A DNA stretch of 64,000 bases, from NCBI RefSeq assembly GCF_900496995.4, contig NC_044009.1, positions 35,983,505 through 36,047,504 of the forward strand, read 5' to 3'. The stretch is from Aquila chrysaetos chrysaetos. Taxonomy: Eukaryota; Chordata; Aves; Accipitriformes; Accipitridae. Shown here in pieces: positions 11,561-22,215 of this stretch (positions are counted from its first letter, which is position 1; the number at the start of each line of letters is the position of its first letter). The notes below the pieces were generated by a model that saw only the letters and a list, made by a program, of their open reading frames with translations, made no database searches and was not told the origin of the DNA. The translations under genes were made by a program, and so were the position numbers.

Positions 11561-13026
11561 ATCAATGAAACACAAGGGAGGAGGGGAAGGACATGGCCTC
11601 GCTGCAGCTGGAAGCATTTTAAAAGGCTGGGGCTTGAGGCTGGTAGGACCCTGAGGGTGTCTCTAAGGGGATCTGCAGGGTGGGAAACCTCCACCAGTGC
11701 TGGCAGGTTATTCAGTTCTAGAGACAAGACTCTATAAAGTCCCATGGGTGGGGGTAGGGAGTCACTAGACAAACCCCCCCTGGCTCAGGGTGAAGACAAC
11801 TGGTACCAATGGCTTGGGTGTTACCCTGTCTGCAGACCCTTCTTGCTGGCTTGTGGCATGCTGCTTCATGTCACCATGCCTCAGTTTCCCTCTCCACAAA
11901 ATGCTGATAGGGGAGAGTCAGGGCTCACCCAGCAGCCCCATAGGAGCTCTAAGGGTCCAATTCCACCCCTGTTTAAGCCAGAGTAAGGACTACTACCTTC
12001 CCCAGCACAAGATGTGGACATGGCCAAATTTGGGGTGGGTCATGAGTATGTTTTGGCCCAGACAGCTCACCACAAGGTCACATGAATGTCAATCTGAAGG
12101 CACAGACAGGAGCACCCATTAGGGACATGGAGGAGAGGAGCAGCACAGGTCTCAGTGGGTTTACGCAGCCACAGAAAAGCCTTGCACAGCACCCTGCCAG
12201 GTCAGCCCTCGTCACAGGGACATCTGTGCTGTCTTCCTGGCGGCACAGCTTTGCCTGAATGAGCCAGATTGGGCCTAATTAGCAGCTCTGCTGATGCACA
12301 CAAAGGTAGAGAGAATCCAGCTTACCCTCCATGACCTGCAGAGCCAGCACAGCTCTTCCTGGCTGAGGAGAGCCCAAGCACCGGGCTCAGAGGGACTGGG
12401 AAGCACTGGATGCAGATCCCAACCAGAGAGTGTGTACTGTGGATCCTGCTGAAGAAGCCTCAGCAAATTCAGAAGCCTGAAGCATAGCAACCAGCTATGA
12501 GAAAGGCAAAGCCTTCCCCTTCTCTGCCCCTCTCCCTGGGGGTCTGCAGAAGCACAGGGCTGGTAACTGGGCTAGCAACACAGCTCCCACAGCCTGCTGC
12601 TGGCAGGGAAGGGAGCCTGGCCCTGCAGAGCAGAGACAGGGAGGAAGGAGGTGAGGGGGGGTGGCTTTAGGCAGGGAAAAAAAAAAATGGAGGTGACATG
12701 GGCTGTGGGATCCTGGTTAAATTCAGTGCAGTAGACAGGCATCAGGCATTTCCATCTGGAATGGAGGAGGCCAGGAGAGCTCACAGGAAGCCAAGGGGCA
12801 CTCAGGTGGACCAGGACTGGCCTTGGGCACAACAAACAGGAGTGAAATTCTGACCCCCAACTCATACCAGGGAGTAAAACCCCCTCTGATAACCAGCCCC
12901 AACCCCCATCCCTCTTGGGGAGGAAAGGGGGCATGACTGGGAGCTTGGGGTGCCCCCCCAATCCCCCTTGCACCCCACAGCCCAGCAAGTCCAGGGAGCC
13001 ACCACCAGGCCCATCCAGGCCGCCTC

Positions 13027-13032
13027 TTTATT
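13027..13032 (-). terminator. CDK5R2: CDK5R2 poly(A) signal
   Basis: The minus strand reads GAATAAAGAGG here, about 940 nt after the CDK5R2 stop codon. A GT-rich downstream element (GGTGGTGGCTCC) follows at about 30-45 nt, the expected spacing. Confidence 0.6.
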
Positions 13033-13176
13033 CTCTAGTGAAGCAAAGCAAGAGGAGAGGGGACCCCTCCCATAGCAGGCCCCCTCCCCCTGGGCTCCCT
13101 AGGCCTCCTCTGGCACAGACCCCTTTCCGCGCAGCAAGCCAAGGTGGGGGGGCATCTCCCCACCGGGACCCTGTTT

Positions 13177-13358
13177 CGGGGGGCCCATCGGGGGGGGGGG
13201 GGGTTTACCCGCGGGAAGGGGGGGGGGGCGCCCCCCCCCCCCCAGCGGCTCGAACAAAGGGGCAAGCGGGCGGCTCCCGCGGGGTGAGGAGCAGCGTCGC
13301 CCATGCCCGGGGGGGGGGGGGGGCCGCATCCCCCACGCGGGGGGGGGGGGGGGGGGAG
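13177..13358 (+). repeat. Cluster of long G-runs (C-runs in the CDK5R2 3' UTR)
   Basis: Four G-runs of roughly 11-18 nt (about 13190, 13218, 13309 and 13339) and one C-run near 13230 lie within 180 bp. The + strand is a strong G-quadruplex candidate. The CDK5R2 transcript, read from the other strand, would carry poly-C tracts. Confidence 0.85.
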
Positions 13359-13440
13359 ACAGCGCCCACGACATGAAAGCCCGCGGCCCCCCTGGCCTTG
13401 CCCGCCCCCCCCCCGCCTTTGTCTGCTCAGCCGCGGCGGC

Positions 13441-13461
13441 TCCAGCACCACGGACAGCTCC
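13441..13461 (+). promoter_or_regulatory. RE1/NRSE (REST-binding) element
   Basis: This 21-mer differs from the canonical RE1 (left half TTCAGCACC, right half GGACAGCGCC, 2-nt spacing) at only two positions: the second base (C for T) and the nineteenth (T for G). Both half sites and the spacing are intact. REST silences neuronal genes outside neurons, and CDK5R2 is a neuron-restricted gene. The element lies in the CDK5R2 3' UTR, about 510 nt past the stop codon. Confidence 0.7.
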
Positions 13462-13972
13462 GGGGCCGGCGGCGCGGAGCCCGGTTCTGCCCGCGGCGGG
13501 GGGGCTCGTTCACATGCACCGTCTGCCCGAGGCCCCCGCAGCACCCAGGAGACCCCCTCCCGCCCCCCCGTACCCTCTTGCCCCGGATCCCCAGTTCCAT
13601 TTTTTTTTCCCCTTTCTTCTAGAGAAAACGTATCCAGGAGCCTCCGCTCCTCGGCAGCCTCCCCCCCTCCCCATGGCGCAGGCGGGAGGGACACACGCAC
13701 ACAGAGACACCCCCCCCCCCCCTCCGGTGTTCTCCGCCGTCTCGGTGTCGCGGAGCGCAGCCCCCAGCTGGGGTAGAAGGGGGGGCGGGGAGCGGCCGGA
13801 TCCGGAGCAGGGAGGGTCCAGGCAGCGTCTCCGTGGAGCTGGCGGCCGGGGAGGGGGGAAGGCGAGGAGGATGCGGGGGGGGGGGGGGTGGGGGGATCCG
13901 GCAGTCCTTCGCCTCCCCCGCCCCTCGGTGCGCAGCCCCTTCCGCCCCCGGCGCCGGGGGCCCGGTACCTCC

Positions 13973-14935
13973 CTAACGGTCCAGGCTGATCGTCCAGTGC
14001 TTGGACCCATCTCCGCCCTCGCCCTCGCTCTTGAGGTCCTGGAAGAGTTGCGTGAAGTAGTGCGGGTCCGCGTTGATTCGCAGCATCTTGGCGCTGAGGC
14101 GCTGGATGATGCCCAGGCAGCGCTCCCAGAAGCGCCCCTTGTCACCCTCCACCAGGAAGGGCTTGAGCGGGTAGGAGATCTCGTTGCCCATGTAGGAGTA
14201 GGCGAGATAGAGGCAGGTGAGGAAGGCGGCCTGCAGCTCGGCCTGGCTCCCGATGTCTTCGCCCCGCAGCGCTTCCCGGCACAGCAGGTAGACGAACACC
14301 AGGTTGGCTGGGGTGATGAAGCCCTGGTCCTGCCAGCCCTGCAGCAGCAGCGAGCGGTCCACGCTGCGGAACCAGGAGATGAGCTCGCCGGGGCTCAGCT
14401 CCTTCAGCCGGTAGCAGCGGCGGCACACGAAGTCCCCCAAGCAGCGCAGCAGCTCGCCGGTGGACGCCTGCACCACCACCCGGCGCGGGGACCCCGGGGC
14501 GCGGCTGCCGGCCGGCGGCGGTGGCGGCGGCGGCTTGCCCCCGCCGGAGCCCGGGTGCAGCTCCTGCGGCGCCGAGGGCACGGTGGGCACCGGCACGGCC
14601 AGCGGGCCCTGCTTGGCGCCGTCGGCCGACCCCACCACCGACTTGCGCAAGTTCTCGCGGTTGCGCTGCACCACCAGCGGGTCGGGCTGGCCCGGGGCCC
14701 CCCCCGGGGGCCCGCCGCCGGGCTTCGGCGTCACCTTCTTGGTGCTCTTCTTCTTCTTGGCCGAGGCGGCCACCAGCCGCTTCCAGGTGAGCGCCGAGAT
14801 GAGCACGCTGGGGCGCTTCAGCCGGCTCTCGCCCTTGCCCGGCACCCTTCCCGGCGCCTTCTCGGCCAGCAGCCCCCCGCCGCCGCCGCCCTTGCCCGAG
14901 GAGGCGGCGGGGGAGAGGGAGAGCACCGTGCCCAT
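13973..14935 (-). CDS. CDK5R2: CDK5R2 (p39), neuronal CDK5 activator, intronless, 320 aa
   Basis: CDK5R2 is a cyclin-like regulatory subunit that binds and activates CDK5 in neurons, acting mainly at membranes and the cytoskeleton. The protein begins MGTVLSLSP, with Gly2 as the expected N-myristoylation site. It continues with the p39 block [18 protein letters not shown] (residues 38-55), a Lys-rich patch KKKKSTKK (60-67) and a proline-rich linker with seven prolines (135-141). The CDK5-activation domain spans about 155-305 ([50 protein letters not shown]). The C-terminus [10 protein letters not shown] matches p39, not p35 (CDK5R1). At 320 aa it is shorter than human p39 (367 aa), mainly because Gly/Ala/Ser-rich insertions in the linker and before the C-terminus are missing. 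The start is unambiguous because the myristoylation motif requires it. Confidence 0.97.
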   Translation of the reverse strand: MGTVLSLSPAASSGKGGGGGGLLAEKAPGRVPGKGESRLKRPSVLISALTWKRLVAASAKKKKSTKKVTPKPGGGPPGGAPGQPDPLVVQRNRENLRKSVVGSADGAKQGPLAVPVPTVPSAPQELHPGSGGGKPPPPPPPAGSRAPGSPRRVVVQASTGELLRCLGDFVCRRCYRLKELSPGELISWFRSVDRSLLLQGWQDQGFITPANLVFVYLLCREALRGEDIGSQAELQAAFLTCLYLAYSYMGNEISYPLKPFLVEGDKGRFWERCLGIIQRLSAKMLRINADPHYFTQLFQDLKSEGEGGDGSKHWTISLDR

Positions 14936-17900
14936 GCTAACGCCGAGCGGGACGGGCGTGCGGGGGCCGGGGCGCCGGCACCGCCCATAGGAGGCCGGGG
15001 GCTGCGGGGGAGGCGGCCCGCACCGGGGCCGCGGTGCCCGAGGATGCTCCGCCGCGCCCGCTCTGGGCTCCGCGCCCGCCGCTGCAGCCAGCCGCGGCCC
15101 CGCCGCTCCCCGCCTCTCCGCAGCCAGCCAATCGCCGCCGCACGGGCACCCGGTGCGGCCCGCCCCCTCCCCGGTGGGCGGCGGGGGTGGGGGGGGAGCC
15201 CGGCGCGGCGCGGCGCGGCTCTGTCGGGCGGCCGCCGCCCCGACGTGACCTTCACCGATGGGGGTCTCGCCCGGTGCTCCCGCCGGGGCGGGGAGGCTGG
15301 CGCCCGCGATGCTGTCCCAGCCCTTCAGCCCTCTGTGTTAGGGACGTGGGGAGGCGGCAGGACGCGGCGGGGTGAGCCCCGAGGACAGGGGGCACAGGAA
15401 GGGTCTGGGGGGGGCTTCTGAACTTGGCCGCTCTCATCCGGGTCTTGCTCTGTATTCTTACCTGCAGCGCGAGGGATGAACATTCCCAGACTGGCAGAGC
15501 CCCCTCCAAAATGGTGCTAGGGGGACACAGTGGGGAAGAAGAGCCCTGGGAAATGCCAGAGGGGAGAATGAGGAAAGGTGAAGGTCAAGAAGACTGTGAG
15601 TGTGTGCTGGGGGGCAGCTGGAGAAGGCTTGGGGCTGGGGAAAGGCTGGCTGTCAGTCGACAATTGCCATGAAGGGCTTGGCAAGAGAGCCCCAGCTCTC
15701 GTGAGAACTAGCCTGACCCTGGGCACAGCTCTGTAAGGAGTCAGGAGGCACCCAGCCTGGGGAGAGCACCCCCAGCACCTGCTGTGCAAGCGTTGGGTCC
15801 CCCACCCACCCTGCCTCTTCCCACTCAGTCCTGGAGGGGAGACTTACCATCACACTGACAGTCACCAGCATCGGGCCAAAGTCAGGGACCTTGGAGAAAG
15901 GGGAAGGGGCCTCCTCCAGGTCCCCAAGGCAAGACCAGCCAGCCCTGCTGCCCAGGGCTCCCAGAGCCCTCAGGGGACGAGGGAAGAGATGCTGCACTTC
16001 TGCATCATTGCAAAATGGTATGCGATAAACCAGCCATGTGCACACAGGCTGCTTCTCCCTCTCCGGGTCCAAGCATGCTGTGGATGAAACCTGCACCCTC
16101 TGCTTGCTGCCTCCCTGCCCATTGCAGGAAGATCCAACTTGTATTTCTCATGAGCTGGAGGACAGATCCTGCAGCTCTGATTGCTACAGCGGGTGCCAGG
16201 CATCCTTTGGGAACAAAATGCCCCAATTGCTAGGACTGCTCCTCCATGTAAAGCACCAGGAAAGGCAGCTGGGAAAGGTTTCAGGGAGAACGTCTCAATG
16301 ATGCATTTTGATACAGCATTTTATGTGTGAAATGAACACATGTCAATGCCAGGATGTAGCTGCTGCCGGATGGATCCAGGCTAACAGGCGGTAATGAATT
16401 ATCAACCAGGAGGAGCTAAGCCAGCCCCCCCGCTTCCTCCTGCACTGCTGATGCTGGAGGTGTTTGCGATGAAAGCGCAGGCTCAGAGCTGGGTTTCAGA
16501 CTTCCAGCCGGGCCTCCTGATGCCTGGGGCTGACGTGCCACATCTGGGGGCAGGGCAGAGGCTGTGCCCTCTGTGCCGTGGCAGGGAAGAGGGGCAAAGT
16601 CCCATTCCCACTTATCCCGCACTGTGGCCAGCGACATCCTGCTGTTTCCTTGCAGGAGGCTGCAGTGGGATCTGCAAAGAACATGCACATGTGCACACAG
16701 ACCCCCAAACACAGAGGTTCACTTTGGGCGTGGCCAGAATCCAAGTGGATCTGGGCCAGCATCACCTACCCAAGGCCAGCTTAGGCTGGGCTGAAGTAAC
16801 CAGGAGGATTTGGTAAAGGGGTACAAATACAGAGGAAGAAAATCAGGACAAGGTTCCTAATAATTAAGTCAGCACCTTTAGATATACAGAGCTGGCTTCA
16901 ACCTAGCTAAGAAGATGGAGGAGCCCTAGGGAGGGGATAGGAAGGAGCTTGCAGTCTTTGCTCTCTGCATGTTTGAGGATGGGCTGATTTTCTGGTGTGC
17001 AAACATGGTCTCATCAGAAATGCACAGCTGAATTTTGCAGGTGAGGAAGCAGAGACCTTCCTGCGTACTGCTTGCTCCTGCTGGAGTAAAATTGCTCTCA
17101 CATTGCTTCATCTGAAACACATGAAGCCACCCCCACCCTGTGTGAGCTCTCCCAAATTGGCTTCCCCGAACTCATTAAGAAGGGCTATTTGTACGCAACA
17201 GTGATGAGCTAGGCTTTGCAGCCTTTTACACAGAGGACGGGGCCAGAGAACTCCCCTGCCTCCCCCAGCTGGGCTTGCGGTTACCAGCACCGAGCAGCTC
17301 CGTGTGTGTGCACACCTCCTACCGCTCCCAGGAGGGGAGTTTTGGCTGAAGCCTGTTTAAAAATCCAGCCCAGGGCTGTTCAGTGATGCAGCTTGAGGAC
17401 TCGGCTGTGAGCAGCAGAAGAGCTCCAGGGCCAGTTACTCCTCTCTTGCCTGCAGCTGCCTGTGTCCTGCTGCTGGAGCAGCTCTGAGGTGGAGGAGGTG
17501 AGTGAGCCCATAGTCCTTTCCCAAGCCAGCGCTGCTGGCAGCAGCAAGGGCTTCCTGCAAGCACTGGGGAATTACCCAAGCCCTACAAGAACAGCAGGAT
17601 GTTTCTTATGCAGGTAAAGAAGCAGCTTAGCAGTTTACCTGGGAGGCAGCCACTCTTCCACGTGAAAGAGGAGGATTTCCCCCCCCCCCCTTCAGTTTTA
17701 CTTTTCAGGCTCCAGCCCTGAGGCTGGCAGGCAATGATATAGCACAAGCTATATCCTTGGGGCCATCTCTGCTTGGCTCTTTCTTTAGGTCTCGGTTGTA
17801 AACGGCCAGTCGGCAGGGAAAGGCACAAAGCAAGAGGGGACACAGCATTCCCCTTCCCCAGGGAATTGGGGTTCCCACCCCAGGTGGCTGGAACGATGTG

Positions 17901-19841
17901 CCCTTGGATGCAAGGGAAGAATGGAGTAGGGCTCCAGGCACGGTCAGTCTCAAAGCTGCTCTTGGGCTTCTCCCCTTGGCCAAGTCTTCAGCTGTTGGTG
18001 GTGTGGCTTTGCCAGGACACTGTTGGCATACACAGATCCCCTGCTACTAAGCATCACTCTAGCCAGGACAACGCATACCTCAGGTACATGCTAGCACCAA
18101 CCAAGGGATGGTTTCTTTTTCAGGCCCCTACTTTCAGCTGTATAAAGGGGTATCCCTGTCCTCAATCAAGGGTGTTCCAGATGGGGAGTTGGAGCACTCT
18201 GGTACCCAGCACAGCTGGTTGGGCTCCAGGGATGGAGACAGGCAGGAGGCAGGAAGAGAGCAGCCCCAGGGGAGAGAAGCAGGGGTAAACCCAGGCAGTA
18301 CTGTGCAAAGGCTCAAAAAGAGCTAGTGTTGACCTGCAGGAACCACACAGTTCCCTGCGGGCACCTGGCAGCCAGCCTCGCACTCTGCTCCACCCGAGCT
18401 GAGCCTCCCACTGCACAGAGCTGTGCAGCTCTGCCTGCCTGGTGCAGGTGGGAACGTGGGGCAAGTCAGGCCTTGGTGAAGTCCATGCCAACCCTCACAT
18501 CCTCTCCAAGCTGTCTCTGCATGACACTGCCATGCTGGGGCTGTGGCTCAGAAACGCACAAGCTCCCAGCCTGGGGCAGGGCAGCTCTCCCGGCACACCC
18601 AGGACATGAAAAGGCATTTTGGAGGGTCCTGGGCCCCCTAGTCTGATCCCAGCTCCCCTGCAGGCTGCCAAGCTATTGAGCATAGGCTTTGTGAGGGGTC
18701 TTGGCTGAAAGCAGCTGGCAGCTCCCCCTGCCCACTCCAGAATGATGAATGAGCGTGTGTTCGCTGGCTGGCTGGAGCTGTTCTTTAATAGCTCACTTGC
18801 TGTGCCGTGGTCTGTCTGCACTGGCAAAGACAGGCAGGGAAAAGGACTGTCGCCCTGGCAGCGGCTGGCAAGCCAGCTTCTGCGCTGTGCTGCTTTACCC
18901 GCGGAGACGGAGCTCATAGTCTTGGTACATCCCAGTGAGCAGGTCTGACAGTTCTGGTGCTCCCCCTCCCAAGCCCGTACAGCAGGCAGGCAACCTCCAG
19001 CAGAGCTCCTGCCTCAGCCAGCAGCCCTGGGGCTGGGAAGCCCTGAAGGATCTGGCTGGCAGGTTGTCTGCAGCACCCGGGGAGGAGAAACCCGCTTGTG
19101 CTTCTGAGTGCCCCAGCCCGGGCACCTCTCCCTTCTCCATCCCTGGTCCCGCTCCATCTTTCCCCTTCCCAGTTCTCAAGGGAGAGGGGCTACAGCTGTG
19201 GCTCCACAGACACCAAAGCTGATCTGGCCTTACCCTGTGATAGCCCCTTAGTGTGGCTCAGGGTGGGGGGCAGTGCCTACCTAAGATGGCTGGAGGAGCT
19301 TGTGCAGTTCCTGCTCTGAGGTCAGCCCTGGGTTCACGCAGCAGTGTGGAGCAGAGCACAGCTGAGTTGAGCAGCCCTGTTGCAGCCCCTGGAGAGAAGC
19401 TATTTTTGTCCTGCTGTTTGCCGAACAGCAGTGCTGGGAAGGGCTCGGAGAGCCGAAGAAACACAGCTCCTCTGGGTGGAAACGGTGCAAGGCAGAACCA
19501 GGCCTTGAATAGACATGGAAACACATGTCTGCTTCCTGATACCTGAGCAGAGAGAGGGGTCCTGGCACCGGGCAGCCCCCGACTTCTGGTGGGGAAGGCA
19601 AGTGCCCCTTGCTGGCATGGGGATAAGGATGGGGATTGCCATCAGGGCTATGCTCACAGCCCACATCCCTCCCAGGGCTGCTGCCATTAAAGCCCTTAAG
19701 GGAAGAAGGTCTCAGCTCTGAGTGGGACAGGAAGGTACAACTGGGAAGTCCCAACCATAGACATGGGCTGCTTAAATGCTTGCCAGGACATCCCTACGGT
19801 CTTGTGGCGGGAGAAAACCCACGCAGCTTCAGGCTGGTAGC

Positions 19842-19886
19842 GGTTAATGAAGGGGCTAATTATCCCCCTCTGCAGACAATTAGGGC
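19842..19886. promoter_or_regulatory. Homeodomain-motif cluster beside an orphan CpG island
   Basis: Three homeodomain-type cores occur within 45 bp: GTTAATGA, GCTAATTATCC and ACAATTAGG. They lie about 80 bp before the CpG island that starts near 19965. Confidence 0.35.
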
Positions 19887-19964
19887 TCCATGAGGAGAGC
19901 CCCTGTCAGCCCAGCACGAGGAGGCGGCGGGTGGTCTCTGTGCTGGAGCCCCTGAAGGAGTGAG

Positions 19965-20225
19965 GCGGGGTTGTACGAGCCCCCGCGCTGCCGGGGCGGG
20001 CGGAGCGGCGGCAGCGGGGCGGGCTCGGGGGGCCGCCGGGCGGGGGCCCCGGGCCGGGGCTGTGCTGCCCTCTCGCGGCAGTCGCCCCCGCAGCTCCCTG
20101 GGGCCGGCCCCTGCGCTGCTCTGGGTCCCCTCCCCACCTCCAGGTTGTCTGGAGCTGGGCGCAGGTTTGCTCCAGCGGCTCCGTGCCCAGCCCGTCGCCG
20201 CAACTCTTTGCCCCCCGCTTTGGGG
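19965..20225. promoter_or_regulatory. Orphan CpG island A
   Basis: A 260-bp block of dense CpG and GGCGGG/GCCGCC motifs lies 5 kb upstream of CDK5R2 with no recognisable gene attached. It may be the promoter of an unannotated noncoding transcript or a CpG-rich developmental enhancer. Confidence 0.5.
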
Positions 20226-20770
20226 AGACTCTCTGGCTGTCAGGGGCACTGGCATAGCTGGAGGAAGCTGCCACTTGTCTGAGGGAAAGTGTCTGATTGC
20301 TGTCCAGGAGGGGGCATCTCTGGGGCCTCCTGGCAGTGAAAGGGCTGTGGGTGAAGGGGCTGAGGTCTTCGTGCTGGGCTATGATGGGATGGAAGGGATG
20401 CCACGGGGTGCTGTGTGTGAGGACCATCCCGGAGCTGGAGGAAGAGGGCAGAAGGAAGCACAGGGCACGGAAAGCATCTGCACAAGTGCTCCTCCACAGC
20501 AGGCAGCAGGGATTCGTTCTGGATCATGTAGAATGCTGGGTGCTGAGCCCAGGTCTCCTGGTTTCCAGGTCAGACTTGTTCCCACACCTCCCTGGCTGGC
20601 AAGAGCTGAGCAGTCCAGCCCCTCAGGATTGCTTCCATCTGGCAGGGAGGCAGCTCCCTTCATTTAACCTCCTGCTGCAGGCACATGGGAGCCTCAGCAT
20701 GCAAAGGACAGGTCGCGGGGGCACAGCTGGCTCTGCACCAGCTGTCCTGGTGCTCGCTGCACACGCTCTG

Positions 20771-20825
20771 TGTGTGTGTGTAGATGTATCTGTGTGCATG
20801 CAGCAGGTTTTGCATGTGTGTCCAC
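20771..20825 (+). repeat. Short TG-rich microsatellite
   Basis: (TG)7 is followed by imperfect TG-rich sequence (TGTGTGCATGCAGC). It is a small simple repeat in the intergenic spacer. Confidence 0.7.
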
Positions 20826-22109
20826 AGGCTGAGGCTGCCCAGCATCTCTAAGTGCTGGAGAAGCCCAAACCCCGGGGTGAGGCTGCCATCCCCTGGATCT
20901 GTTTCCTAGTGGTGACAGAGAAGGCAGGGCCATACGCTCCAGTTCTTGGGGCACCTTGTCTCTGTGTGGTAGCCAAAGGGACGTGGTGACACTGGGGGGG
21001 GGCCTCGCTGCCCACCAGGTGGAGCTGCACCCCACGCTTTGCTGTTGCTGGGGTGGCCCTGGGCCAGCCCTGGTCCCCTGCTGCTTTTCCCTGCCCTAGC
21101 AAGGAGGGATCCTGGCCTTCCCCAGCCCTCCGGGTAGTGCACACATGAAGGACAAGCACACACATCCTGTACACGTCCTCTGGTGACAAGTGCTGACCCC
21201 CACTAGCCCCACCTGCCCAGCAGCACAGGGAAGTTGCACGCTTGCAGGTAGACGGTGGATATTGACCCAGTAGTTTAGAAGCCTTCTCCCCAACAGCCAC
21301 ACAAGGGGAGACTCAGGAGATTGTCCTTGGTGATGTTCTGGCCTCACATTTTTCCGGTGCTTGGGACTGACTGCATTCACTGCACAGATGAGGATGGAGT
21401 TAGCCCCAGCCCCTGCCAAGCTCTCCATGTAAAGCAGATCCTGCCTGTTCTAGCTGCGTGTAGGTCCCCAAGGACCCTTGGCCCTCTGGAGCTGCTGCAG
21501 GCGATGCCACCAGTTCTGCTGTGGCCACTGATGGGATCGCAGGCTGTGTGCTCTGTGGTCCTGAGCTTGGAGTGCATCTGCTCAAGCACTGCAGCCCTGT
21601 GAGATGCAAAGGGCCATGAGCGTAAATCCTTCACCTGCATTCTCACTGCCTCTGTGGGCCTTGGCTCAGGGCTGCTGAGGACTGGCTGCCTGAGATCCAG
21701 CTGCCCTGTACCTTAGCTTGGAAGGATCCAGGGGTAGGTGTTTCTGTCCTGATACTGTGCTAATTCCAGAGAGCCAGTCTGAGACCCACCAGCCTCCTCT
21801 CACAGCCCTAGACCTGCCCCAGGAAGCTGGGACCAGAAAGACCCCCTGGTCAGGCAGTCCACCGCCTTCCCTAGGCCCTTTTCTCCCCTGATGCTTGCCA
21901 GCCCCGTGCAGAGGTCCCATTACAGACTGTCCCTCCTCTCCCCATAGCACCCCCAGCGTGTGACAGGCAGGGGCAAGGGGACTAGGCAGGCAGGGGACTG
22001 GAGAGGGTCTCTCTGCCCTCGGTTGTGGCTGGGCTGGGGGTCTGGAGGAGGGTCTGCTCCTTGCCTGGTGGGATGTTGTCAAGCCTGGTCTGTGGTGGAA
22101 GCGGGGGAG

Positions 22110-22215
22110 GCAGCTGTACAGGAAATAATCACGGCTTGTTCCAAGATTAAATCACTGGCGGGAGCACGAGAGAGGATAAAAAGAGCCGTCTGTCGTTAGA
22201 GGGAATATTAACCCG
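22110..22215. promoter_or_regulatory. Candidate conserved noncoding element
   Basis: An AT-rich block between GC-rich flanks, with CAGCTGTACAGGAAATAATC, AAGATTAAATCAC, GAGGATAAAAAGAG and GGGAATATTAACC. These resemble E-box, homeodomain and GATA cores. Only composition and motif density support the call. Confidence 0.3.

Larger units (their letters stand above)
6161..13010. other. FEV-CDK5R2 intergenic region
   Basis: I find no coding exon in this 6.9-kb gap between the two convergent genes. It holds a 17-nt A-run at 8442-8458, a C-run at about 8811-8827, two AP-1/MAF-type motifs near 8832 and 8897, and an AT-rich candidate regulatory block at 11420-11560. Open frames here are short, lack family motifs and show no splice pattern. 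Confidence 0.7.
13010..13972 (-). other. CDK5R2: CDK5R2 3' untranslated region
   Basis: This follows the stop codon on the minus strand and runs to the poly(A) signal at 13032-13027. It is extremely GC-rich, carries the C-run cluster and the RE1 element, and has no introns that I can see. Confidence 0.55.
13040..15330 (-). promoter_or_regulatory. CDK5R2: CpG island covering CDK5R2 and its promoter
   Basis: CpG density is high from the 3' UTR through the coding region and about 400 bp upstream of the start codon (14936-15330). The promoter probably lies in that upstream part, but no TATA box or clear initiator stands out. Confidence 0.6.

Noticed and set aside
13373-15421. A 682-codon frame on the + strand opposite CDK5R2
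   Set aside because: It is the antisense of the CDK5R2 coding region and CpG island. GC-rich DNA suppresses stop codons and no protein family is recognisable.
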